From Clostridia bacterium (GTDB taxonomy: Bacteria; Bacillota; Clostridia; Christensenellales; DTU072): a stretch of 64,000 nt of DNA. A program made the position numbers and the translations under genes. Position 1 is the first letter of the stretch. The number at the start of each line of letters is the position of its first letter. Shown here one piece after another: positions 54,084-61,608 of this stretch. The notes beneath the pieces were generated by a model. That model made no database searches and had not been told where the DNA came from. It saw nothing but the letters and a program-made list of their open reading frames with translations. The stretch spans positions 126,408 through 190,407 of the forward strand of contig JAFQOO010000002.1 of NCBI GenBank assembly GCA_017403145.1. Reading direction: 5' to 3'.

Positions 54084-55000
54084 TTTTTAGAGAAAAAATA
54101 GAATATGCAATAACGGGAAACGTAGAATATATAATCAATTTACTTGCAAAACATAACGTAGCGATAAATAGACCTATAGTGAAGAACGATAGGTGTTTTG
54201 TTAAAATATCTTCAAACGATAGAGAAAAAGTAGAAAAGATATTAAAGAATTATGGTAAAAAGTTTGAACTAATAAAGGTTTATGGCAAAGGGATAAATAT
54301 AAAAAAATTGGCTAAGAAACACTTGTTTTGGGTAGGTGTAATCATTTCTACATTAGCCATTTTTTTCTACTCACAAACTATAATAAACGTCCAAATTATT
54401 GGGCTTAAACGTATTGACGAAAGCACTGTTTATCAAGCTGTTTTGAGCGAGATAAAACCACCGATTTACGTTACTAAAAACCTTATGAATAAAATAGAAA
54501 AAACGGTTATGAATATAGATGGTATTTCGTATGTATCCGCTAAAAAAGAAGGTCGAACACTAAAAGTAAATATTGTAGAAGAGTTATCTAAAATCGATAA
54601 ACTAGATACCCAAAACCTCATTTCGGTAAAAGCAAGTGAAGAGGGTATGATTACAAAAATCGTCGTATACGGGGGAACCTGTTTGGTAAAGGTAGGCGAC
54701 AAGGTTTCAAAAGGTCAAGAGTTGATAGCACCATATCATCTAAACGCAGATGGGGATAAAAAACCAACGTTGGCTTTTGGGAAAATAGAAGCAAAAATCA
54801 CGAAAGAAATACAGCTAACGTATTCAAACGAAAGGGAGTATAACGAGCGATTTTTACAAGAGTACGATGAGCAAACAAGGTTGGTAAAAGAGGGATTATC
54901 GAAAGACGAAAAATATTTAGGAACACACTTTTTCGTAAAAAACGTAGACAAAAGTATAGTTTGTAGTATATACTATGATATTATAACGCGCATCGCGTAG
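54080..55000 (+). CDS. yqfD: Sporulation protein YqfD
   Basis: 306 residues. One membrane helix (about 79-97: LFWVGVIISTLAIFFYSQT) follows a cytosolic N-terminal domain. The family block VQIIGLKRIDESTVYQAVLSEI and the later EGMITKIVVYGGTCLVKVGDKVSKGQ are typical of YqfD. It is about 90 residues shorter than the B. subtilis protein, mainly at the C-terminus. Coupled to yqfC; the two together are strong evidence that the lineage sporulates or descends from spore-formers. phoH, normally next, is absent. Confidence 0.9.
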   Translation: MIFREKIEYAITGNVEYIINLLAKHNVAINRPIVKNDRCFVKISSNDREKVEKILKNYGKKFELIKVYGKGINIKKLAKKHLFWVGVIISTLAIFFYSQTIINVQIIGLKRIDESTVYQAVLSEIKPPIYVTKNLMNKIEKTVMNIDGISYVSAKKEGRTLKVNIVEELSKIDKLDTQNLISVKASEEGMITKIVVYGGTCLVKVGDKVSKGQELIAPYHLNADGDKKPTLAFGKIEAKITKEIQLTYSNEREYNERFLQEYDEQTRLVKEGLSKDEKYLGTHFFVKNVDKSIVCSIYYDIITRIA

Positions 55001-55021
55001 GCGCTTATAAAAGGAGTATGT

Positions 55022-56491
55022 ATGAAAAACAAGAATTCGGTTAAAGCACCGAAAGATAAAAAAATAGAAGCACGTAAGCGTGATATAGCTTTTAGAATAT
55101 TAACGGTAATAGGTGTTTCGCTTTTACTTGGTATTATTCTAAGACTTTCCAAAATAGATGATTTTAATTCGGTTGGTGATTTCTTTACCGGTGAAATATG
55201 GTTACAAATTTTAATATTGAGCGTGCTTATTGCTACCGTTCTATCAACGTTATATTTTTATTCCATCTACGTTCGTAGCGATTTGCGTAAAGATAAAAAG
55301 TTATTGCCCGTTTTATCGGTTTCTATCATTATAACCTTTGCGTTATCTTTGATATTTAGCATCTTTATCAACGTTTATATTGCACCTCTCGTACTTGCAT
55401 CGTTATTGGTTGCAACCTTGCTTGATAAACGTATTGGACTAGTTACTACCGTTCTAACTTCACAAGCCTTCTTTATCGCTTATATAGTTGTTTTTGGCGG
55501 TGAGCATTTGGTTGATATTGCTGCAGCAATAATAACTTCTATGATAGCCGCGATATTCCTTGTATGCAATATGGATAGGTCAGGTAGTAGATTTAAGTTT
55601 ACGGGAATAGCTATAATCGTAGGATTATGTACCGCACTTATACCTGTTTTATTGAACCTAATGACCGACCGCACAAACGTGGTAAATATGTTAATGAGCG
55701 GATTATGGTCCTTCCTTTCTGTAGTGCTTTCAGTAGCTTTATATATGATTTTCTTACCTATTATGGAATATTTATTCCGTATCAATACGGTATTCCGTCT
55801 AGGCGAACTATGCTCCTTAGAAAGTCCGTTACTTAAACGTCTTGCAGAAGAAGCACCCGGTACCTTTAACCATAGTATAGCTGTTGGTAATTTAGCCGAA
55901 CTTTGTGCGGATGCAATCGGTGAAAGTCCTCAGCTTGCAAAGGTGTGCGCTTATTATCACGACGTTGGTAAGCTAAAAAATGCAGAATATTTTATTGAAA
56001 ATCAAAAGGGATATAACCCTCACGACGACCTTATTCCCGAAGTTAGCGTTTCTATGATTATCAGCCACGTTAATGCAAGTTGCGAGCTAATTAAGGAAGC
56101 AAAACTCCCCGAAATACTTGCCGACGTTGCTCGTGAACACCACGGAACCACACCGGTAAACTATTTCTTGTACAAGGCTCAAACATATACGGAAGAAGAC
56201 TTGGATAAAATCGAATTTAGTTATCCCGGCCCTAAACCTCAAAGTAAAATTGCAGCAATCATAATGATTGTTGATACCGTTGAGGCAGCTTCACGTGCAA
56301 TTCAAGGACTATCCAGCCCCGATAAGTTTAGAGCATTTATCCATAAACTTATTAAAGAAAAAGCCGACCACGGACAATTTGAAGAGTGCGGAATTACCTT
56401 CAAGGACCTCAAGACGATAGAGGACACCTTAGTTAACATTCTTCCTTCAATGTATCACGCAAGAATACAATATAACAACCCAAGAGAGTAA
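55022..56491 (+). CDS. PgpH-like HD-domain phosphodiesterase without the extracellular HDED domain
   Basis: 489 residues. The N-terminal part has one helix (about 24-43), then a short linker and about six more helices up to residue 250. The C-terminal HD domain (about 280-460) is complete, with FNHSIAVGNLAELCADAIGE, the metal-binding YYHDVGKLKNAEYF and AREHHGTTPVNYFLYKA. PgpH of Listeria and YqfF of Bacillus hydrolyse c-di-AMP and are about 700 residues long. The missing piece is the roughly 200-residue extracytoplasmic 7TMR-HDED sensor between helix 1 and the 7TM bundle. SD AAAGGAG stands before the ATG. The location between yqfD and ybeY is the conserved position of this gene. Confidence 0.88.
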   Translation: MKNKNSVKAPKDKKIEARKRDIAFRILTVIGVSLLLGIILRLSKIDDFNSVGDFFTGEIWLQILILSVLIATVLSTLYFYSIYVRSDLRKDKKLLPVLSVSIIITFALSLIFSIFINVYIAPLVLASLLVATLLDKRIGLVTTVLTSQAFFIAYIVVFGGEHLVDIAAAIITSMIAAIFLVCNMDRSGSRFKFTGIAIIVGLCTALIPVLLNLMTDRTNVVNMLMSGLWSFLSVVLSVALYMIFLPIMEYLFRINTVFRLGELCSLESPLLKRLAEEAPGTFNHSIAVGNLAELCADAIGESPQLAKVCAYYHDVGKLKNAEYFIENQKGYNPHDDLIPEVSVSMIISHVNASCELIKEAKLPEILADVAREHHGTTPVNYFLYKAQTYTEEDLDKIEFSYPGPKPQSKIAAIIMIVDTVEAASRAIQGLSSPDKFRAFIHKLIKEKADHGQFEECGITFKDLKTIEDTLVNILPSMYHARIQYNNPRE

Positions 56492-56494
56492 AAA

Positions 56495-57898
56495 ATGATA
56501 AATTTATACAATTCAGATAACTATGAAAAGATTTTGGAGCGCGCTATAAAGGGCGCTTTCAAACGTTTTAAAATAAACGAAAAAGAAGTTGAAATCGAAC
56601 TTGAACTTTTAGATGCCGAAGAAATCCGCGAATTAAATCGCGACGAAAGGGGCATAGATAAGGTTACCGATGTTTTAAGCTTTCCCAATTTGGAAGTAAC
56701 TTTACCTTTTAACGCTAGCGACTATGAAGACGATATCGACCCAGAAAACGATTGTGTTATTTTGGGTGAAATCTATATTTGTCTTTCTAGAGCTATCGAG
56801 CAAGCAAACGAATATGGTCATAGCGTGGAAAGAGAAATAGGCTTTTTAGCTACTCACGGAGTGTTGCACCTTTTAGGCTTCGACCACGAAGAAGAATGCA
56901 AACGCGAAGAAATGGAAGAGATTCAAGAAGAAATACTAAATTCTGTTGGAATTACTCGTGATGGCATTTTGGAAATAGATGAAATGGAAGAGGAAGAAGA
57001 ACCTTCAAGGTGTGGTTATGCCGTTATTTTAGGTAGACCTAATGCTGGTAAATCAACCCTTATAAACCAAATAATAGGGGAAAAAGTATCAATAGTTTCT
57101 TGGAAACCGCAAACCACTCGTAATAGAATTATAGGCATTCTTAATAACGATAACGTACAAATCATTTTTGTTGACACCCCCGGTATACACGCTCCCAAAA
57201 ACGAGCTTGGCAAATTTATGATGCATTCCGTAAAAGTTGCCTCTGAAGACGTCGATGCAGTTATATACGTTGTTGATGCCGAAAAAGGCTTGGATATCAG
57301 CGACGTTGAACGCATTAAAAAGAACGTCGAGGTTGGCAATAAAGTTGTTGTTGCAGTAAACAAAGTAGACCACGTAACCAAAGAAAAGGTAGCGGAAATC
57401 TTAATAGAACTAAACAAGATAGATGGTTTAGTAGCAGTTGTTCCAATATCTGCTTTACGCGGTAAAAACGTAGATGCACTCGTTAAAGAAATAACCGCTC
57501 TTATGCCGGAAGGCGAAAAAATGTATTCCGAAGACCAATATACCGATAGAAATATGCGTTTTATGGCATCGGAGATAATTCGCGAAAAGGCTCTTAGATT
57601 ACTAGATAAGGAAATTCCTTATGGAATTGCAGTAAGCATCAATAAATATGAATATCGCGAAAACGGTATACTCGATATAGATGCCGATTTAATCGTACAA
57701 AAGCAACAACATAAGCCCATAGTTTTAGGTAAAAAAGGAGAGATGATAAAGCGTATTTCTACCTATGCTAGACAAGACCTAGAGGAAATGACGGGCGATA
57801 AAATCTTTATGACTTTATGGGTAAGAGTCAAGGAAGATTGGCGCGACGATTTGAGTTTACTTAACAATTTGGGATATAATAAACGCGACGACGCATAA
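56495..57898 (+). CDS. ybeY-era: YbeY-Era fusion: rRNA maturation endoribonuclease joined to Era GTPase
   Basis: A single uninterrupted frame of 467 residues. Residues 1-155 are YbeY: VTDVLSFPNL, LGEIYICLSRAIEQA and the zinc motif THGVLHLLGFDHEEE (H-x3-H-x5-H). An acidic linker (EIDEMEEEEEPS, about 159-170) leads directly into Era at about 172: G1 GRPNAGKST, switch region KPQTTRNRI, G3 DTPGIHAPK, G4 NKVDHV, G5 SALRGKN, then the KH domain with IVLGKKGEMIKRIS. Both parts look complete and active. Era assists 16S rRNA 3' maturation and YbeY acts on 16S rRNA and 70S quality control. The gene sits between pgpH and recO, where separate ybeY and era genes normally lie. An internal ATG near 56983 lacks a strong SD. 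Confidence 0.95.
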   Translation: MINLYNSDNYEKILERAIKGAFKRFKINEKEVEIELELLDAEEIRELNRDERGIDKVTDVLSFPNLEVTLPFNASDYEDDIDPENDCVILGEIYICLSRAIEQANEYGHSVEREIGFLATHGVLHLLGFDHEEECKREEMEEIQEEILNSVGITRDGILEIDEMEEEEEPSRCGYAVILGRPNAGKSTLINQIIGEKVSIVSWKPQTTRNRIIGILNNDNVQIIFVDTPGIHAPKNELGKFMMHSVKVASEDVDAVIYVVDAEKGLDISDVERIKKNVEVGNKVVVAVNKVDHVTKEKVAEILIELNKIDGLVAVVPISALRGKNVDALVKEITALMPEGEKMYSEDQYTDRNMRFMASEIIREKALRLLDKEIPYGIAVSINKYEYRENGILDIDADLIVQKQQHKPIVLGKKGEMIKRISTYARQDLEEMTGDKIFMTLWVRVKEDWRDDLSLLNNLGYNKRDDA

Positions 57899-57933
57899 AG
57901 TATAAAATTTGTTGTATAGCTCATACTTATCGT

Positions 57934-58047
57934 ATGAGTAAAGATATTGAAAAAGTATTTTACGATGCTTTCCAAAAGAGTGGGAATATTGGATATTTTA
58001 TGTTGTATTCTCGCTTAAAGGAAGAAAAGGACGAAGATGGAATTTAA
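57934..58047 (+). CDS. yqzL: YqzL-family small protein
   Basis: 37 residues (MSKDIEKVFYDAFQKSGNIG continuing to a charged tail KEEKDEDGI). The pattern V-F-x-x-[AT]-F-x-x-[ST]-G-N-I-x-x-Y-x-x-Y-x-x-L resembles Bacillus YqzL (W-N-V-F-S-Q-T-G-N-V..), which is encoded at the same place between era and recO. Its 3' end overlaps the start of recO by 11 bp. No SD is obvious. Function of the family is unknown. Confidence 0.7.
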   Translation: MSKDIEKVFYDAFQKSGNIGYFMLYSRLKEEKDEDGI

Positions 58048-58684
58048 AACCCAAGCACTTTGTTTAAGGTCAACGGACTACGGGGAATCAAGTAAGATAA
58101 TTACTTTGTTTTCTGCCGACGTTGGGAAAATAGGTGCCCAAGTCCGCTCTGTCAAGAACCCAAAGTCCAAGCTTAAGCAATGTGCTATGCCCTTGTGCTT
58201 TGGGGAATACATATTGCACAAAAAAGGTGATTTTTATATTGTTACAGGTTGCACTGTAGAGGAAAGCTTTTTTAATATTTGGACCGACGTTCACAAATAT
58301 TCCGCTAGCCAAATCGTTCTTGAAGCTCTTGATAAACTATCGGAGTCCAACGTGTCCGACGTACAAAACTTGGTTAGCGCAGTTCGTACTTTGGAAGAGA
58401 TAAATTATTCTGGTGTTCTTCCATACGTATATGCTACTCATTTTCTGGTTGAACTCCTTCCACAACAAGGAATCAATATCGACGAAGACGAATTGCCTCT
58501 AGAAATGGTTCGTTCCATAAGTGCATATCGTTATGCTTCTATCGACGAGTTGGAAACTTTAGAGTTAACTATTAACGATATTATTAAATCGCTAAATTTT
58601 GTAAATTTGATTTATAAAAATAGGGTAGGGGAAAAGTTTAATTCAGTTATAGAATCGCTAAAAATATTGAATAGCCTCGAATAA
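58037..58684 (+). CDS. recO: DNA repair protein RecO, zinc-less short form
   Basis: A recombination mediator working with RecR (encoded at 41 kb) and RecF. The N-terminal OB fold is typical: LCLRSTDYGESSKIITLFS, GKIGAQVRSVKNPKSKLKQ and MPLCFGEYILHKKGDFYIV. The helical domain follows (VLEALDKLSESNVSDVQNL). At 215 residues it is about 30-40 short. The CxxC..CxxC zinc element that usually follows the first C-terminal helices is missing; the sequence passes from LPQQGINIDEDELPLEMV straight to the final helices. SD AAGGAAG lies inside yqzL. Confidence 0.9.
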   Translation: MEFKTQALCLRSTDYGESSKIITLFSADVGKIGAQVRSVKNPKSKLKQCAMPLCFGEYILHKKGDFYIVTGCTVEESFFNIWTDVHKYSASQIVLEALDKLSESNVSDVQNLVSAVRTLEEINYSGVLPYVYATHFLVELLPQQGINIDEDELPLEMVRSISAYRYASIDELETLELTINDIIKSLNFVNLIYKNRVGEKFNSVIESLKILNSLE

Positions 58685-58698
58685 AAGAGGTTATTTTT
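58670..58698 (+). terminator. Terminator overlapping the recO stop
   Basis: AATAGCCTC pairs with GAGGTTATT (one G.T), followed by TTT. The left arm covers the last recO codons. Confidence 0.75.
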
Positions 58699-58738
58699 AT
58701 TTTATAAATATATTTATAAACTAAGATTAGAATTTTAC

Positions 58739-58767
58739 TTGCACTCAATCTTATTTTAAAGTATAAT
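58739..58767 (+). promoter_or_regulatory. ppdK promoter
   Basis: TTGCAC (58739-58744), 17 bp, TATAAT (58762-58767). The leader is about 45 nt, with SD TAGGAG before the ATG at 58818. Confidence 0.85.
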
Positions 58768-58817
58768 GTTAATCGTGTGAAAACAAATACAATACTATTT
58801 TTTATAGGAGATTAAAT

Positions 58818-61445
58818 ATGACAAAGTACGTTTACTTGTTCAAAGAAGGCAATGGTTCAATGCGCGAACTTCTCGGCGGTAAAGGCGCTAACCTAGCAGA
58901 AATGACTAAAATAGGTCTTCCTGTTCCCCAAGGTTTCACCATTTCAACCGAAGCTTGCACGAAGTACTATGATGACGGTAAAGAAATCAATCCCGCTATC
59001 TGTGCTGAAATTATGGAAAACATCAAGAAGATGGAAGAAATCACCGGTATGAAGTTCGGTGATATGGAAAATCCTCTTCTAGTTTCCGTTCGTTCCGGTG
59101 CTAGAGCATCAATGCCCGGCATGATGGACACCATTCTAAACCTTGGTCTTAACGAACAAGTTGTTGAAGTTCTTTCAAAGAAATCCGGTAACCCTCGTTG
59201 GGCATGGGACTGCTACAGAAGATTTATCCAAATGTATTCCGACGTTGTTATGGAAGTTGGTAAGAAATACTTCGAAGAACTCATTGATGAAATGAAGAAA
59301 GAAAAGGGTATTGTTCAAGATATCGAACTTACCGCAGAAGATTTAAAGGAACTTGCAAACCAATTCAAGGCTGAATACAAGTCCAAGATAGGTCAAGACT
59401 TCCCCAGCGACCCCACCGAACAACTATTTGGTGCTATCAAGGCAGTTTTCCGTTCATGGGACAACCCCCGTGCAAATATCTATCGTCGTGATAATGATAT
59501 TCCTTACAGCTGGGGTACTGCTGTTAACGTACAACAAATGGTATTTGGTAATATGGGTGAAACCTCTGGTACCGGCGTTGCATTTACCCGTAACCCTGCA
59601 ACCGGCGAAAAGAAACTTATGGGTGAATTCCTTATGAATGCACAAGGCGAAGACGTTGTTGCTGGTGTTCGTACTCCCCAACCCATCGACCAATTGAAGG
59701 AAGTTATGCCTGCTGTATACGATGAATTCGTAAAGGTATGCGATATCCTCGAAAACCACTATAGAGATATGCAAGATATGGAGTTCACTATCCAAGATAA
59801 GAAACTCTATATGCTCCAAACCCGTAATGGTAAGAGAACTGCTCGTGCAGCACTCAAGATTGCTTGCGACCTAGTTGACGAAGGTATGATTACCGAAGAA
59901 AAGGCAGTTCTTATGATTGACCCCAGAAACCTTGACACCCTTCTTCACCCCCAATTTGATGCTAAAGCATTGAAGAATGGTAAACTTATGGGCAAGGCTC
60001 TTCCCGCTTCTCCCGGTGCAGCATGCGGACAAATCGTTTTCAGCGCTGAAGACGCTAAAGCATGGGCAGCACAAGGCAAGAAGGTTGTTCTAGTTCGTTT
60101 GGAAACCTCTCCTGAAGATATCGAAGGTATGAAAGCCGCTCAAGGTATTCTTACCGTTCGTGGTGGTATGACCTCTCACGCAGCTGTTGTTGCTCGTGGT
60201 ATGGGTACCTGTTGTGTATCTGGTTGCACTGCAATCGCTATGGACGAAGAAAACAAGAAGTTCGAACTTAATGGTAAAGTTTACCACGAAGGCGACGAAA
60301 TCTCCATCGATGGTTCTACCGGTAACATTTATGATGGCATTATCCCCACTGTTGATGCAACTATCGAAGGCGAATTTGATAGAATAATGACTTGGGCAGA
60401 TAAGTATAGAAAGCTTGGCGTACGTACCAATGCTGATACCCCCAGAGATGCTGCTAAGGCAGTTGAACTAGGTGCCGAAGGTATCGGTCTATGCCGTACC
60501 GAGCATATGTTCTTCGAAGAAGGCAGAATCGACCCCTTCAGAGAAATGATTTGTTCCTCTACCGTTGAAGAACGTGAAGCTGCTCTTGAAAAGATTCTTC
60601 CCTTCCAACAAGCTGACTTTGAAAAGCTTTACGAAGCACTACAAGGTATGCCTGTTACCATCCGTTTCCTTGACCCGCCTCTACACGAGTTCGTTCCTAC
60701 CGAAGCTGCTGATATCGAAAAGCTAGCTAAGGCACAAGGCAAGACTGTTCAAGATATCAAGAACATCATTTCTTCCTTGCACGAAGCTAACCCCATGATG
60801 GGACACCGTGGTTGCCGTCTTTCCGTAACCTATCCTGAAATCGCTAAGATGCAAACCAAGGCTGTTATCCGTGCTGCTATCAACGTATCTAAAGCACACG
60901 CAGATTGGAACGTTGTTCCCGAAATTATGATTCCTCTAGTAGGCGACGTAAAGGAACTCGAGTTCGTTAAGAAGATAGTTGTTGCAACTGCTGACGAAGA
61001 AATCGCATCAGCTGGCGTTGAAATCAAGTATCAAGTAGGTACCATGATAGAAATTCCTCGTGCTTGCATTACCGCTGACGAAATCGCAAAGAGTGCTGAC
61101 TTCTTCTGCTTCGGAACCAACGACCTAACCCAAATGACCTTCGGTTTCAGCCGTGATGACGCTGGTAAGTTCCTAGATTCTTACTATATGTCCAAGATTT
61201 ACGAAAACGACCCCTTCGCAAAACTTGATAGAAATGGTGTTGGTAAACTTATGGGCATCGCTGTTGACCTCGGAAAGAAGAACAATGACCATCTCCACTG
61301 CGGTATCTGTGGTGAACACGGTGGCGACCCTGCATCCGTAGAATTCTGCCATCTAATCGGTCTTGACTACGTATCTTGCTCTCCCTACAGAGTACCGATA
61401 GCACGTCTTGCAGCAGCACAAGCAGCTATTAGCAACAAGAAATAA
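58818..61445 (+). CDS. ppdK: Pyruvate, phosphate dikinase
   Basis: Interconverts pyruvate, ATP and Pi with PEP, AMP and PPi; in fermenting anaerobes it usually works in PPi-linked glycolysis or gluconeogenesis. The 875 residues have the full three-domain plan: ATP-grasp N-domain (LLGGKGANLAEMTKIGLPVP), central phospho-His domain GGMTSHAAVVARGMGTCCVS with catalytic His about 455, and PEP/pyruvate TIM barrel (GLCRTEHMFFE; MIEIPRACITADEIA; HCGICGEHGGDPASV with catalytic Cys near 830). The codon use (high AAG, GAA, GTT, GGT) suggests strong expression. It has its own promoter and terminator. Confidence 0.98.
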   Translation: MTKYVYLFKEGNGSMRELLGGKGANLAEMTKIGLPVPQGFTISTEACTKYYDDGKEINPAICAEIMENIKKMEEITGMKFGDMENPLLVSVRSGARASMPGMMDTILNLGLNEQVVEVLSKKSGNPRWAWDCYRRFIQMYSDVVMEVGKKYFEELIDEMKKEKGIVQDIELTAEDLKELANQFKAEYKSKIGQDFPSDPTEQLFGAIKAVFRSWDNPRANIYRRDNDIPYSWGTAVNVQQMVFGNMGETSGTGVAFTRNPATGEKKLMGEFLMNAQGEDVVAGVRTPQPIDQLKEVMPAVYDEFVKVCDILENHYRDMQDMEFTIQDKKLYMLQTRNGKRTARAALKIACDLVDEGMITEEKAVLMIDPRNLDTLLHPQFDAKALKNGKLMGKALPASPGAACGQIVFSAEDAKAWAAQGKKVVLVRLETSPEDIEGMKAAQGILTVRGGMTSHAAVVARGMGTCCVSGCTAIAMDEENKKFELNGKVYHEGDEISIDGSTGNIYDGIIPTVDATIEGEFDRIMTWADKYRKLGVRTNADTPRDAAKAVELGAEGIGLCRTEHMFFEEGRIDPFREMICSSTVEEREAALEKILPFQQADFEKLYEALQGMPVTIRFLDPPLHEFVPTEAADIEKLAKAQGKTVQDIKNIISSLHEANPMMGHRGCRLSVTYPEIAKMQTKAVIRAAINVSKAHADWNVVPEIMIPLVGDVKELEFVKKIVVATADEEIASAGVEIKYQVGTMIEIPRACITADEIAKSADFFCFGTNDLTQMTFGFSRDDAGKFLDSYYMSKIYENDPFAKLDRNGVGKLMGIAVDLGKKNNDHLHCGICGEHGGDPASVEFCHLIGLDYVSCSPYRVPIARLAAAQAAISNKK

Positions 61446-61456
61446 TAACTAATCAT

Positions 61457-61487
61457 AAAAAAGCACTCCAATCGGAGTGCTTTTTTT
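61457..61487 (+). terminator. Intrinsic terminator after ppdK
   Basis: A 13-bp perfect stem (AAAAAAGCACTCC / GGAGTGCTTTTTT) around AATC, with a T-run. Confidence 0.95.
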
Positions 61488-61548
61488 ATTTATAACGTTT
61501 AAATTATATATTTAGTAGTAATAAATAGTAAATACTATAAATTGTATC

Positions 61549-61577
61549 TTGAATTATTATTTATTATATGGTAGAAT
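61549..61577 (+). promoter_or_regulatory. Promoter of the membrane-anchored protein
   Basis: TTGAAT (61549-61554), 17 bp, TAGAAT (61572-61577), followed by a leader with SD TGGAGGAG. Confidence 0.8.
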
Positions 61578-61608
61578 ATTCATATTATATTTGTGGAGGA
61601 GAAACTAT

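Noticed and set aside
56980..57000. Separate era gene starting inside the fusion
   Set aside because: The ATG near 56983 has no convincing SD and the frame from ybeY is unbroken; internal initiation cannot be fully excluded.
61549..61608. Longer N-terminus of the membrane-anchored protein starting at TTG 61549
   Set aside because: This start is the -35 box of the promoter; ATG 61609 has an excellent SD and begins the basic region before the membrane helix.
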